DNA from: Streptomyces sp. NBC_00247
GTDB taxonomy: Bacteria > Actinomycetota > Actinomycetes > Streptomycetales > Streptomycetaceae
Direction of reading: 5' to 3'
Length of the DNA: 64,000 nt
Assembly: GCF_036188265.1 (NCBI RefSeq)
Contig: NZ_CP108093.1
Location: 5,919,001-5,983,000, forward strand
The notes below the pieces were generated by a model. It was not told the DNA's origin. It worked only from the letters and a program-made list of their open reading frames with translations, and ran no database searches. This document shows positions 1 to 8,482 of the stretch, in pieces (positions within the stretch are counted from its first letter, which is position 1; each line of letters begins with the position of its first letter). Made by a program: the position numbers and the translations under genes.

Positions 1-415
1 GGATCATGCCCAGCTGGAAGGGCAGCACGATGCCCAGCAGGAAGAGGATGTACAGCCCGTAGCCGAGCCCCTGGGCCCGGCGGGCCAGGAAGTACGCCCC
101 CGTCGAGCCGAGCACCACCAGCAGCAGCAGGCTGAGGGCGGTGATGACCGCGCTGTTGACGAGCGCGGGCCCCAGCGACGCGGACGACCACGCGTTGCCG
201 AAGTTGTGCAGGGTCGGCGGGGCGGGCAGGCCCAGCGGGGAGTCGGCGATCTGCCGGGGCTCCTTGAGCGCCAGCGTGATCAGGGCGTACACCGGGAAGA
301 GGAAGAGGACCGCGACCGCGACCATGACCAGCTCCAGGGCGTAGCTTCCGTAGCGGGCGCGGCGGCGCACGGACGTCGCCGACTTCACGGGCTTCGCGTG
401 TTCCACGGAGTTCAC
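1..415 (-). CDS. Carbohydrate ABC transporter permease (MalG-type), 3' end outside window
   Basis: This is the second inner-membrane permease of a binding-protein-dependent sugar importer. Only the first 138 codons are present; the rest lies beyond the left edge. The GTG start at 415 overlaps the stop of the upstream permease by four bases (GTGA, 412-415), so translation is coupled. The product has a short basic N-terminus (RRRAR), a first membrane segment around residues 28-48 (LVMVAVAVLFLFPVYALI), and a second around 92-112. The spacing and the periplasmic 'LGLPAPPTLHNFGNAW' stretch are typical of MalG-like subunits. The conserved EAA loop that binds the ATPase would lie in the missing part. 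No ATPase gene is visible; many Streptomyces sugar importers share MsiK encoded elsewhere. The substrate cannot be inferred. Confidence 0.85.
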   Translation of the reverse strand, partial: MNSVEHAKPVKSATSVRRRARYGSYALELVMVAVAVLFLFPVYALITLALKEPRQIADSPLGLPAPPTLHNFGNAWSSASLGPALVNSAVITALSLLLLVVLGSTGAYFLARRAQGLGYGLYILFLLGIVLPFQLGMI

Positions 416-1425
416 GCGGTCACCTCCCGGGCGCGCAGGAAGCGGAGCTGGACGAGCGAGACCGCCGCGACGAAGAGCGCGAGCACCAGGGCCACGGCCG
501 TGCTGTAGCCGAACTTCCCGTACACGAAAGCCTCCTTGAACAGGGCAGTCGAGAGGGTCTCGCTGGCGGTGCCGGGGCCGCCGTTGGTGGCCGCGTACAC
601 CTGGTCGAAGAGCTTCAGGCCGCCGATGGTCGACAGCATGAGGTTGACGGTCAGCGCCGGGGCGAGCATCGGCCAGGTGACGTAGCGGAACCTCTGCCAG
701 GTCCCGGCGCCGTCGATCTTCGCCGCCTCGTGGAGCTCGGGCGGCACCCCCTGGAGCCCGGCGAGGAAGATGACCATCGAGTACCCGGCGTACTGCCACA
801 CGACCATGGCCGCCACCGACCAGAGCGCCAGCGAGGGATCGCCCAGCCAGTCCTGCCGCAGCGCGCCGAGACCGACCGCCCCCAGCAAGCCGTTGAGCCC
901 AGCCGTGGGCTCGGGGTTGTAGACGTACTTCCACAGGAACGCGACCATCACCGGGCTGACGACCGCCGGGGCGAAGAAGACCACCCGCAGCAGCGACCTG
1001 CTCCGGATGCCGGTGTCGACCCCCAGCGCGAGCAGCAGTCCCACGACGTTCTGCACGACGACCACGGCGACGGTCAGCAGCAGCGTGTTCACCACCGAGT
1101 CCAGGGTCCGCCGGTCGTCCAGGAGCGCCCGGAAGTTCGCCAGTCCGACGAACGAGGCGTCGCCGATGCCGGACCAGTCGGTGAACGCGTACGCCACGCC
1201 CGCGAGGCTCGGGTAGAGCACCACGACCGCGTACACCAGCAGCGCGGGGACCACGAACCCCCAGGGCGGGGCCGTGAGATCGCGGCCGGGGCGGGTGCGG
1301 GCCGGCCGCGGCGGCGGGATCGGGACCGTGGGCGGTGTCTTCACGGTGCGAGCCTCGGGGCCGGGCTTCCCGGGCCGGACCCCTTCGGGCTCGATCTCCT
1401 CGGGCTGGGGGAGCGAGCGGCTCAT
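412..1425 (-). CDS. Carbohydrate ABC transporter permease (MalF/UgpA-type)
   Basis: This is the first membrane subunit of the sugar ABC importer, 337 residues. The start is the ATG at 1425, which overlaps the stop of the binding-protein gene (ATGA, 1422-1425); the reading frame extends much further upstream but only as a shadow of that gene. A proline-rich cytoplasmic N-terminus (about 50 residues) precedes six predicted membrane segments. The EAA loop is visible near residue 235 as 'ELHEAAKIDGAGTWQRF', matching the EAAxxDGA pattern that docks onto the ATPase. The conserved 'NGGPGTASETL' segment is also present. It forms an operon with the binding protein upstream and the second permease downstream, both with 4-bp overlaps. 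Confidence 0.93.
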   Translation of the reverse strand: MSRSLPQPEEIEPEGVRPGKPGPEARTVKTPPTVPIPPPRPARTRPGRDLTAPPWGFVVPALLVYAVVVLYPSLAGVAYAFTDWSGIGDASFVGLANFRALLDDRRTLDSVVNTLLLTVAVVVVQNVVGLLLALGVDTGIRSRSLLRVVFFAPAVVSPVMVAFLWKYVYNPEPTAGLNGLLGAVGLGALRQDWLGDPSLALWSVAAMVVWQYAGYSMVIFLAGLQGVPPELHEAAKIDGAGTWQRFRYVTWPMLAPALTVNLMLSTIGGLKLFDQVYAATNGGPGTASETLSTALFKEAFVYGKFGYSTAVALVLALFVAAVSLVQLRFLRAREVTA

Positions 1426-2759
1426 GAGGCCCTCCGGTAGGCGTCGTCCATCTGTCCGAGCGCGCCCCGGACGTCCGTCTCGCCGGACAGGAGATCCTGT
1501 ACGGCCGCGAAGTGAGCGGGCTGCACCTCGGCGTTGGGCCACCGCTGATCCATGAACGGCACGGCGCGGCCCGTGTCCACGATCGGCAGGAAGGGCTCCA
1601 GGACCGGGTCGACGGCGGTGGACGCGTCCCGCCGGAAGGGGATCGCGAAGACGGCGGACGCCCAGCGGTCGATGTTCTCCTGCTTCCCGAGGAAGGCGAT
1701 GAAGTCCGCAGCCCGGGGGTCGCGCTCGGCCCGCACGGAGACGCCGAGGCCGACCACGATGCCCGCCGGGATCCACAGCCGCGCCGGATCGTCGCCGCCG
1801 GGGAAGGGGAACATCGCCAGGTCCTCCGGGCTCTCGGTGGCCTCCCGGAACACCCCGAGCACCGCGGAGACCTGGACGGCCATCGCCGCCTTCCCGGTGG
1901 CGACCATCGCGGTCTGCTGCTCGAACGTGGTGCCGTTGGGGTTGTCGTTGAAGAAACCTTTGCGCTGGAGCTCCTGGTACCGGCCCAGGGCATCGGCCCA
2001 GCCGGAATCCCGGAAGGACGTCCGGCCGGCGGCCATGTCGTCGTCGAACCGGGCGTTGTGCGCGTAGACGGCGTTGGGCACCAGCGCGTAGCTGATCAGC
2101 TGCGTCACCCACGGCGTCTGCGCGCCGAGCGCGATCGGCACGACGCCCCGGGCCCTGAGTCTCGTACAGACCTCGAGCAGCTCCGTCCAGGTCGACGGCG
2201 GCTCGACCCCGGCCCGGGCGAACACCTTCTTGTTGTAGATCGCACCGATCAGGCAGCTCCCCGCCGAGTAGAGGTACGTGCGCCCCTCGTACCGGTAGGC
2301 GGTACCGAAGGCCGCCGGGATGTTCGCCGTCCACGGCTGCGTACTGAGATCGGTGAGCAGCCCGGCCCTGGCCAGCTCGACCATGGACATCGCGCTGCCG
2401 CTGCCCGGATACACCGCGTGCACGTCCGGGGCGTTGCCCCCGGCGAGCTGGGTGCGGACCACGGTCTGCATCTGCTCGGTGGGCGCGAACGAGGTGGTGA
2501 AGGACTCTGCGGGCCGGCTCCTGCGGTAGAGCTTCAGCAGCTCCTCCACCGGCTGCTGCTGGTCGGTGACCCCCACGATCCGCAGCCCGTCGCCGGAGCC
2601 GCCCGAGCACCCGGAGAGCACCGGCGGCAGCGCGCCGGCCGCCACGATCCCGCCGCCGGCCCGCAGGAACTCCCGGCGGCTGCGCCCGGTGGCGGCGTCC
2701 CCGCGGTCGGCGGCGCCGGTGCGACCTGTGGTGCCTTCATGGCCCTGACCCGTGGTCAT
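1422..2759 (-). CDS. Extracellular solute-binding lipoprotein of a sugar ABC importer
   Basis: This is the extracytoplasmic sugar-binding protein (family 1 type), 445 residues. The ATG at 2759 is preceded by a clear GGAGG at good spacing, so the longer open frame upstream is not used. The N-terminus carries a twin-arginine motif (RSRREFLRAGG, residues about 26-36) followed by a hydrophobic stretch and a lipobox (LSGC, Cys about 51). This suggests Tat export and lipid anchoring. The mature part has the usual features: 'GNAPDVHAVYPGSGS', 'YNKKVFARAGVEPPSTWTEL', and a C-terminal tryptophan-rich region. It is first in the operon with two permeases. No regulator gene is adjacent. The ligand is unknown. 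Confidence 0.92.
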   Translation of the reverse strand: MTTGQGHEGTTGRTGAADRGDAATGRSRREFLRAGGGIVAAGALPPVLSGCSGGSGDGLRIVGVTDQQQPVEELLKLYRRSRPAESFTTSFAPTEQMQTVVRTQLAGGNAPDVHAVYPGSGSAMSMVELARAGLLTDLSTQPWTANIPAAFGTAYRYEGRTYLYSAGSCLIGAIYNKKVFARAGVEPPSTWTELLEVCTRLRARGVVPIALGAQTPWVTQLISYALVPNAVYAHNARFDDDMAAGRTSFRDSGWADALGRYQELQRKGFFNDNPNGTTFEQQTAMVATGKAAMAVQVSAVLGVFREATESPEDLAMFPFPGGDDPARLWIPAGIVVGLGVSVRAERDPRAADFIAFLGKQENIDRWASAVFAIPFRRDASTAVDPVLEPFLPIVDTGRAVPFMDQRWPNAEVQPAHFAAVQDLLSGETDVRGALGQMDDAYRRAS

Positions 2760-3292
2760 GCGTGCCCTCCTGCCGAGGCGGTACGAGCCGGACGGCCGAC
2801 CCGCCCTCCGGGCCCTTCCGCGCCGCGCGGGCCGAACCCGGGCCCCGGACCGCACGCGTGGACGGACACGACGGCATGGCGTCCGGCGCCTTCCGGGGGC
2901 ATCCGGCCGAAAACTCTCGCCGTACCTTCGCAGCCGACCGCTCGCGCGCCGGGCAGCGACACGAAAGCGGGCTTCCGCACGGGTGAGCCGGCGAGGGCGG
3001 CCGGGAGCGCGGGGGCCGTCCGCCGTGACGGGTGGGTGAACCACGTAACGCCCCGGCCTGCACCGTCCGTTGACCGAACAGTCATGTCCGGTTCCTGCTC
3101 TTGACCGTGTACGGCTAACTGGCTGAATATCGGTCACGCACCGGCGCGTCCCGTACTCCACGCGCCGTGTCGCACGCCGTACGCGCGCCCGCACCCCGCA
3201 CCGCACCACCAGCTCCAGGTCCGGCCGGAGCACGGCTCCTGCCGGATACCCCCCGCGCCTTCCGTCCCCCTTCACGGAAAACGGAGCATGTG
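2760..3292. other. Divergent intergenic region between the sugar importer and the aminopeptidase
   Basis: These 533 bases separate two divergent transcription units. Open frames here have no recognisable product and no SD, so I treat them as chance frames in GC-rich DNA. A candidate promoter for the aminopeptidase lies at 3101-3130. Nothing else is clear. Confidence 0.5.
3101..3130 (+). promoter_or_regulatory. Candidate HrdB-type promoter of the M28 aminopeptidase
   Basis: TTGACC at 3101-3106 matches the -35 consensus well. A weaker -10 (GAATAT, 3125-3130) follows after 18 bases. This would give a leader of about 155 bases before the ATG at 3293. Confidence 0.35.
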
Positions 3293-4627
3293 ATGAGACC
3301 GGTCCTGTGCAGAACCCTGCCCTCCGCCGCCGCCCTCGCGGTGGCCACCCTGCTCGTGACGACGGGGGCCGCGCACGCCGCGGCCCCCGTCGTCGTACCC
3401 GCCCCCACGGCGGTTGCGGCGGTCGCCGCCCCCGACATCCCGCTCGCCAACGTCAAGGCGCACCTCGCCCAGCTCCAGTCGATCGCCACCGCCAACGGCG
3501 GCAACCGCGCCCACGGCCGTACCGGGTACAAGGCGTCCGTCGACTACGTGAAGGCGAAGCTCGACGCCGCCGGCTACACCACCACCCTCCAGCAGTTCAC
3601 CTCCAGCGGCGCCACGGGCTACAACCTGGTCGCGGACTGGCCGGGCGGCGACACCTCGAAGGTGCTGATGGCGGGGGCCCACCTCGACTCCGTGACCGCC
3701 GGCGCCGGGATCAACGACAACGGGTCCGGCTCGGCGGCCGTACTGGAGACCGCCCTCGCCGTCTCCCGGGCCGGCTACCAGCCGGACAAGCACCTCCGCT
3801 TCGCCTGGTGGGGCGCGGAGGAGCTGGGCATGGTCGGGTCGAAGTACTACGTCAACAACCTCGCGGCCACCGAACGCGCCAAGCTCACCGGCTACCTCAA
3901 CTTCGACATGATCGGCTCGCCCAACCCCGGCTACTTCGTCTACGACGACGACCCGACGATCGAGCAGACCTTCAAGGACTACTACGCGGGCCTCTCCATA
4001 GCCACCGAGATCGAGACCGAGGGAGACGGCCGCTCCGACCACGCTCCCTTCAAGACGGCGGGCGTCCCGGTCGGCGGCCTCTTCTCCGGCGCCGACTACA
4101 TCAAGACCGCCGCGCAGGCGCAGAAGTGGGGCGGCACCTCGGGTCTCGCCTTCGACCGCTGCTACCACGCCTCCTGCGACACCTCCGCCAACATCGACGA
4201 CACCGCGCTCGACCGCAACAGCGACGCCGTCGCCTACGCGGTCTGGAACCTCTCGGCCGCCACGGCGACCCCGCCGGCCGGCACGGTGTTCACCAACGCC
4301 ACCGACGTGACCGTGCCGGACAACGGCGCCGCCGTCACCTCCGCCCTCACCGTCTCCGGGCGCACCGGCAACGCGCCCGCCGGCCTCAAGGTGGACGTGG
4401 ACATCCGGCACACCTGGCGCGGCGACCTCGTGGTGGACCTGGTGGCGCCGGACGGCACCGCCTACCGGCTGAAGAGCGCGAGCAGCAGTGACTCGGCGGA
4501 CAACGTCGTCGCGACCTACACCGTCAACGCCTCCTCCGAAGTCGCCAACGGGGTGTGGAAGTTGAAGGTGCAGGACACGGCGTCCTCCGACACCGGGTAC
4601 ATCAACAGCTGGTCGCTGACCTTCTGA
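3293..4627 (+). CDS. Secreted M28 family zinc aminopeptidase with C-terminal P-domain
   Basis: This is a secreted metallo-aminopeptidase of the S. griseus aminopeptidase (SGAP) type, 444 residues, which removes N-terminal residues from extracellular peptides. GGAG at 3283-3286 fits the ATG at 3293. A Sec signal peptide ends near residue 29 (TTGAAHAAA). The two-zinc M28 ligands are visible in order: His/Asp in 'GAHLDSV' (about 130), Asp in 'INDNGSGS' (about 142), the catalytic Glu pair in 'WWGAEELG' (about 173), Asp in 'LNFDMIGSPNPGYF' (about 204) and His in 'SDHAPF' (about 249). Residues about 330-444 form a proprotein-convertase P-domain ('DIRHTWRGDLVVDLVAPDG', 'GTWK'-like 'NGVWKLKVQD'), a beta-jelly-roll often attached to secreted peptidases. 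It is monocistronic with a hairpin downstream. Confidence 0.95.
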   Translation: MRPVLCRTLPSAAALAVATLLVTTGAAHAAAPVVVPAPTAVAAVAAPDIPLANVKAHLAQLQSIATANGGNRAHGRTGYKASVDYVKAKLDAAGYTTTLQQFTSSGATGYNLVADWPGGDTSKVLMAGAHLDSVTAGAGINDNGSGSAAVLETALAVSRAGYQPDKHLRFAWWGAEELGMVGSKYYVNNLAATERAKLTGYLNFDMIGSPNPGYFVYDDDPTIEQTFKDYYAGLSIATEIETEGDGRSDHAPFKTAGVPVGGLFSGADYIKTAAQAQKWGGTSGLAFDRCYHASCDTSANIDDTALDRNSDAVAYAVWNLSAATATPPAGTVFTNATDVTVPDNGAAVTSALTVSGRTGNAPAGLKVDVDIRHTWRGDLVVDLVAPDGTAYRLKSASSSDSADNVVATYTVNASSEVANGVWKLKVQDTASSDTGYINSWSLTF

Positions 4628-4652
4628 TCCCCGCCATCCGGCGGACACCACC

Positions 4653-4699
4653 CGGACGGCCGGCGCGCGGGGCACCCGCACCCGCGCACCGGCCGTCCG
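4653..4699. terminator. Bidirectional hairpin between convergent genes
   Basis: An 11-bp stem, one mismatch and a further 7-bp stem surround a 9-base loop. It lies between the aminopeptidase stop (4627) and the acyl-CoA dehydrogenase stop (4718). There is no U-tract, as is common in Streptomyces. Confidence 0.7.
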
Positions 4700-4717
4700 T
4701 CCTCGCCGCGCCCGTCG

Positions 4718-5932
4718 TCAGAGGTACTTCTTGATCTCCCGCCGCGCCAGCGACCGCTGGTGCACCTCGTCCGGCCCGTCCGCCAGACGCAAGGTCCTTG
4801 CGGATGCCCACAGTTCGGCGAGCGGGAAGTCCTGGCTCACGCCTCCGGCACCGTGCAGCTGCACCGCGTCGTCGAGGATGCCGAGCACCGCACGGGGTGT
4901 GGCGATCTTGATGGCCTGGATCTCGGTGTGCGCTCCCCGGTTGCCCACGGTGTCCATCAGCCACGCCGTCTTCAGCACCAGAAGCCGCAGCTGCTCGACG
5001 GTCACCCGGGCGTCCGCGATCCAGTTCTGCACCACGCCCTGCTGGGCGAGCGGCTTGCCGAAGGCCGTACGGGAGACCGCGCGACGGCACATCAGCTCGA
5101 TCGCGCGCTCAGCCATGCCGATCAGCCGCATGCAGTGGTGGATGCGCCCCGGACCGAGCCGTGCCTGGGCGATGGAGAAGCCGCCGCCCTCCTCGCCGAC
5201 CAGATTGGCCACCGGCACGCGGACGTCGGTGAAGACGAGTTCGGCGTGCCCGCCGTGCCAGTGGTCCTCGTACCCGTACACCCGCATGGCGCGGCGCACT
5301 TCGAGGCCGGGAGTGTCGCGCGGGACCAGGATCATCGACTGCTGGCGGCGGATGTCCTCGCCGTCCGGGTCGGTCTTGCCCATCACGATGAAGACCGCGC
5401 AGTCCGGGTTCATCGCCCCGGAGATGTACCACTTGCGGCCGTTGACGACGTACTCGTCGCCGTCGCGCGTGATCCGGGTCTCGATGTTGGTCGCGTCGGA
5501 GGAGGCCACCTCCGGCTCCGTCATGGCGAACCCCGAACGGATCTCGCCCGCGAGCAGGGGCTCCAGCCACTGCTTCTTCTGGGCGTCCGTGCCGAACTGG
5601 TGGAGCACCTCCATGTTCCCGGTGTCCGGCGCCGCGCAGTTCAGTGCGGTGGGCGCCAACTGCGGTGAACGGCCGCTGATTTCGGCGAGCGGCGCGTACT
5701 GCAGGTTGGTCAGGCCCGCGCCGTGCTCGGCGTCCGGCAGGAAGAGGTTCCACAGGCCCTGGCGGCGCGCCTCGGCCTTCAGCTCCGCCACGACCGGCGG
5801 GGTCTGCCACGGTGAGGCGAGCAGGGCCCGCTGCTCCTCGGCGGTCTTCTCCGCCGGGTGGACGTGCTCGTCCATGAAAGCGAGCAGCCTGGTGCGCAGC
5901 TCCTCGGTGCGGGCGTCGAATGCGAAGTCCAT
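4718..5932 (-). CDS. Acyl-CoA dehydrogenase family protein
   Basis: This is a flavin-dependent acyl-CoA dehydrogenase of about 404 residues, close to the family length; it would introduce a 2,3-double bond into an acyl-CoA. The helical N-domain (to about 125), the beta domain with FAD-contact motif 'FAMTEPEVASSDATNIET' (about 137-155) and 'WYISGA' (about 170), and the C-terminal helical domain with 'RTAFGKPLAQQGVVQNWIAD' and 'HGAGGVSQDFPLAELWA' are all clear. The ATG at 5932 is 8 bases after the stop of the phosphotransferase gene and has a GGAAGG upstream. It most resembles the ACAD10/11 group, whose members pair with a kinase-like domain, and that is exactly its neighbour. The substrate is unknown. 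Confidence 0.93.
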   Translation of the reverse strand: MDFAFDARTEELRTRLLAFMDEHVHPAEKTAEEQRALLASPWQTPPVVAELKAEARRQGLWNLFLPDAEHGAGLTNLQYAPLAEISGRSPQLAPTALNCAAPDTGNMEVLHQFGTDAQKKQWLEPLLAGEIRSGFAMTEPEVASSDATNIETRITRDGDEYVVNGRKWYISGAMNPDCAVFIVMGKTDPDGEDIRRQQSMILVPRDTPGLEVRRAMRVYGYEDHWHGGHAELVFTDVRVPVANLVGEEGGGFSIAQARLGPGRIHHCMRLIGMAERAIELMCRRAVSRTAFGKPLAQQGVVQNWIADARVTVEQLRLLVLKTAWLMDTVGNRGAHTEIQAIKIATPRAVLGILDDAVQLHGAGGVSQDFPLAELWASARTLRLADGPDEVHQRSLARREIKKYL

Positions 5933-5940
5933 GCGGGTGA

Positions 5941-6963
5941 TCAGCCTTCCTGGAAGGTGGTGAGGCCGTGCTCGATGAAGAGGGGGACGAGTTCGCCGAT
6001 GCGGTCGAACCCCGCGCCGACCGTCTGGCCCAGGGTGTAGCGGTAGTGGATGCCCTCCAGGATCACGGCGAGCTTGAACCACGCGAACGCGGTGTACCAG
6101 GAGAGGGCGGAGGTGTCCCGGCCGGAGCGCGTGGCGTAGCGCTCGATCAGCTCGGCGGGGGAGGGGTGGCCCGGGGCGCCGCTCGTCGTGGAGACGGGCG
6201 ACTCGGGAAGCCCCAGGTCGGAGCTGTACATCACCAGCAGCCCGAGGTCGGTGAGCGGGTCGCCGAGGGTGGACATCTCCCAGTCGAGCACGGCCTTGAC
6301 GGAGTCGTCCGCGCCGATCAGCACGTTGTCCAGGCGGTAGTCGCCGTGCACCACGGTCGGGGCGGGCGAGTCGGGCAGCGCACGGCCGAGGCCGGCGTGC
6401 AGTTCGTCGATGCCGGCCAGCTCGCGGTTGCGTGAGGCGTCCAACTGTTTGCCCCATCGCCTCAGTTGCCGGTCGAGGAAACCCTCGGGGCGCCCGAAGT
6501 CGCCCAGCCCGACCGCCGCCGGGTCCACGGCGTGCAGGTCGACCAGGGTGTCCACCAGCCCCAGGACCACCTGCCGGGTGCGCTCGGCGCCGAGCGGGGC
6601 GAGCTGTCCGGCGGTACGGAAGGGGGTGCCCTCCACGTACTCCATGACGTAGAACGGCGCCCCGACGACGGAGTCGTCCTCGCAGAGCAGCACCGCCTCC
6701 GGTACGGGTACGGCGGTCGGGTGCAGGGCGTCGATCACCCGGTGCTCGCGCTTCATGTCGTGCGCGGTGGCGAGGACGTGGCCCAGCGGCGGTCTGCGGA
6801 CCACCCAGGTGTGCACGGAGTCGGTGACGGTGTACGTCAGGTTCGACCGGCCGCCCTCGATGAGCCGCGCTTCGAGCGGTCCGCTCACCAGCCCCGGCCG
6901 CTCGCGGTCGAGATGGCCGCGCAGCAGGACGGGGTCGAGTCCTGGCGGGGGGACTGAACTCAT
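5941..6963 (-). CDS. Phosphotransferase family protein (APH fold, ACAD10/11 kinase-like)
   Basis: This 340-residue protein has an aminoglycoside-phosphotransferase/choline-kinase fold. The catalytic loop 'VVHGDYRLDNVLI' (about 207-219) and the metal-binding 'AVLDWEMSTLGDPLTDLG' (about 229-246) are intact. The N-lobe has 'GGRSNLTYTV' as its nucleotide-contact loop. GGAGG lies ahead of the ATG at 6963. In animals the same domain is fused to acyl-CoA dehydrogenase ACAD10/11, where it phosphorylates 4-hydroxyacyl-CoA so that the hydroxyl can be eliminated. The gene pair here, only 8 bases apart, suggests an equivalent split system for hydroxy fatty acids; this is inference from family and context. 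Confidence 0.9.
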   Translation of the reverse strand: MSSVPPPGLDPVLLRGHLDRERPGLVSGPLEARLIEGGRSNLTYTVTDSVHTWVVRRPPLGHVLATAHDMKREHRVIDALHPTAVPVPEAVLLCEDDSVVGAPFYVMEYVEGTPFRTAGQLAPLGAERTRQVVLGLVDTLVDLHAVDPAAVGLGDFGRPEGFLDRQLRRWGKQLDASRNRELAGIDELHAGLGRALPDSPAPTVVHGDYRLDNVLIGADDSVKAVLDWEMSTLGDPLTDLGLLVMYSSDLGLPESPVSTTSGAPGHPSPAELIERYATRSGRDTSALSWYTAFAWFKLAVILEGIHYRYTLGQTVGAGFDRIGELVPLFIEHGLTTFQEG

Positions 6964-7000
6964 GACGCGCACCTCCGGGGGTGGTGGACCGAACGTGCCC

Positions 7001-7029
7001 ATGATGCCGACCAGTCGGTATGTCGTCCA
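7001..7029 (-). promoter_or_regulatory. Promoter of the phosphotransferase/acyl-CoA dehydrogenase operon with embedded palindrome
   Basis: On the minus strand, TGGACG (7029-7024) and CATCAT (7006-7001) are spaced 17 bases and resemble -35 and -10 elements. Within and around the spacer is an 18-bp inverted repeat (7004-7021), ATGCCGAC-CA-GTCGGTAT, symmetric in 7 of 8 pairs. The shape is that of a TetR-family operator, and its position would block RNA polymerase. Confidence 0.55.
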
Positions 7030-7105
7030 GTGAGCGGCCGGAATCCGCGGCGGCGACGTGGGGCCGGCCCAGTCGGCCACCCTGGCGCTGGAACGCATCT
7101 CTGAA

Positions 7106-7117
7106 TAGAGTTCACGT
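7106..7117 (+). promoter_or_regulatory. -10 element predicting a leaderless transcript for the enolase-superfamily gene
   Basis: TAGAGT at 7106-7111 lies exactly six bases before the ATG at 7118, and no SD is present. Transcription would start at or next to the start codon. Confidence 0.6.
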
Positions 7118-8416
7118 ATGGATACAGCGTTGTTGATCGAGGACGTCCGGCTCACCCCGATTCTCATAGCCGACCCGCCCCTGCTGAACACCCAGGGCGT
7201 GCACCAGCCCTACACCCCGCGGCTCATCGTGGAAGTGGTCACACGGGGTGGCGTGACCGGGATCGGGGAGACGTACGGCGACTCCGTCTACCTGGATCTC
7301 GCCCGCCCGCTCGCCCAGGCGCTGCCGGGTCGCGCGGTCAGCGATCTGAACGCCCTCTTCGCCCTCGCGGAGGAGGTGTGCGGCGGATCCGGCGAGGCCG
7401 AGGCCGGGGAAGAGGGCGTCGACGCGGGCGGCCTGCGGGGCGTCCGTACGGCCGACAAGCTCCGGCTGTCCGTCGTCTCCGGCTTCGAGGTCGCCTGCCT
7501 GGACGCGCTCGGCAAGACGCTGGGCCTGCCCGTGCACACCCTGCTCGGCGGCAAGGTCCGCGACGCCGTCGACTACAGCGCGTACCTCTTCTACCGCTGG
7601 GCCGCCCACCCGGAGGGCGGCGAGAAGGACGACTGGGGCGCCGCCGTCGACCCGGCCGGGGTCGTCGCCCAGGCCGAACGCTTCGCCAGGGAGTACGGCT
7701 TCGGCTCCTTCAAGCTCAAGGGCGGTGTCTTCCCGCCCGACGAGGAGATCGCCGCGATCCGCGCGCTGGCCGAGGCATTCCCCGGCCGCCCGCTCCGGCT
7801 CGACCCCAACGGCGCCTGGTCGGTGGAGACCTCGCTCCGCGTCGCCCGCGAACTGGGCGGCGTACTGGAGTACTTGGAGGACCCCGCGAGCGGAACGCCC
7901 GCGATGGCGGAAGTGTCGGCGGGCACGGACGTGCCGCTCGCCACCAACATGTGCGTCACCACGCTCGCCGAGCTGCCCGAAGCCTTCGCGAAGGACGCGG
8001 TCCAGGTCGTCCTCTCCGACCACCACTACTGGGGCGGACTGCACCGCACCCGCGAACTGGCTTCGATCTGCCGGACGTTCGGGGTGGGCCTGTCCATGCA
8101 CTCCAACACCCACCTCGGCATCAGCCTCGCCGCGATGACCCATGTCGCCGCCACCGTGCCCAACCTCGACTACGCCTGCGACAGCCACTACCCCTGGCAG
8201 ACCGAGGACGTCATCACCACCCGCCACGTGTTCGAGAACGGCCGCCTGACCGTCTCCGACGCCCCCGGCCTCGGTGTCGAACTCGACCGCGACCGGCTGG
8301 CCGCCCTCCACCGGCGCTGGCTGGACGACGACGGCACCCTGCGCGACCGTGACGACGCGGCGGCGATGCGCAAGGCCGACCCGGAGTGGGTGACCCCGGC
8401 GATCCCACGCTGGTGA
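7118..8416 (+). CDS. Glucarate dehydratase-like enolase superfamily enzyme
   Basis: This is a 432-residue member of the mandelate racemase/enolase superfamily in the glucarate dehydratase group. Such enzymes dehydrate D-glucarate or a related acid sugar to a 5-keto-4-deoxy product. Superfamily features are visible: the KxK general base motif in 'FKLKGG' (about 196-201), the metal ligand regions 'DPNGAW' (about 229) and 'EYLEDP' (about 251), 'ATNMCVT' (about 275), and the catalytic His in 'HSNTHLGISLAAMTH' (about 328-342). The last motif is the best marker of the group. It is transcribed divergently from the phosphotransferase operon and no transporter is adjacent. The exact acid sugar is not resolved. 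Confidence 0.85.
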   Translation: MDTALLIEDVRLTPILIADPPLLNTQGVHQPYTPRLIVEVVTRGGVTGIGETYGDSVYLDLARPLAQALPGRAVSDLNALFALAEEVCGGSGEAEAGEEGVDAGGLRGVRTADKLRLSVVSGFEVACLDALGKTLGLPVHTLLGGKVRDAVDYSAYLFYRWAAHPEGGEKDDWGAAVDPAGVVAQAERFAREYGFGSFKLKGGVFPPDEEIAAIRALAEAFPGRPLRLDPNGAWSVETSLRVARELGGVLEYLEDPASGTPAMAEVSAGTDVPLATNMCVTTLAELPEAFAKDAVQVVLSDHHYWGGLHRTRELASICRTFGVGLSMHSNTHLGISLAAMTHVAATVPNLDYACDSHYPWQTEDVITTRHVFENGRLTVSDAPGLGVELDRDRLAALHRRWLDDDGTLRDRDDAAAMRKADPEWVTPAIPRW

Positions 8417-8482
8417 CACGGCGCTCGTCGGCGGTACCGAGGGGGCACGGGCCGGACGAGGAAGAACCGGCGCGGAGCCGGC

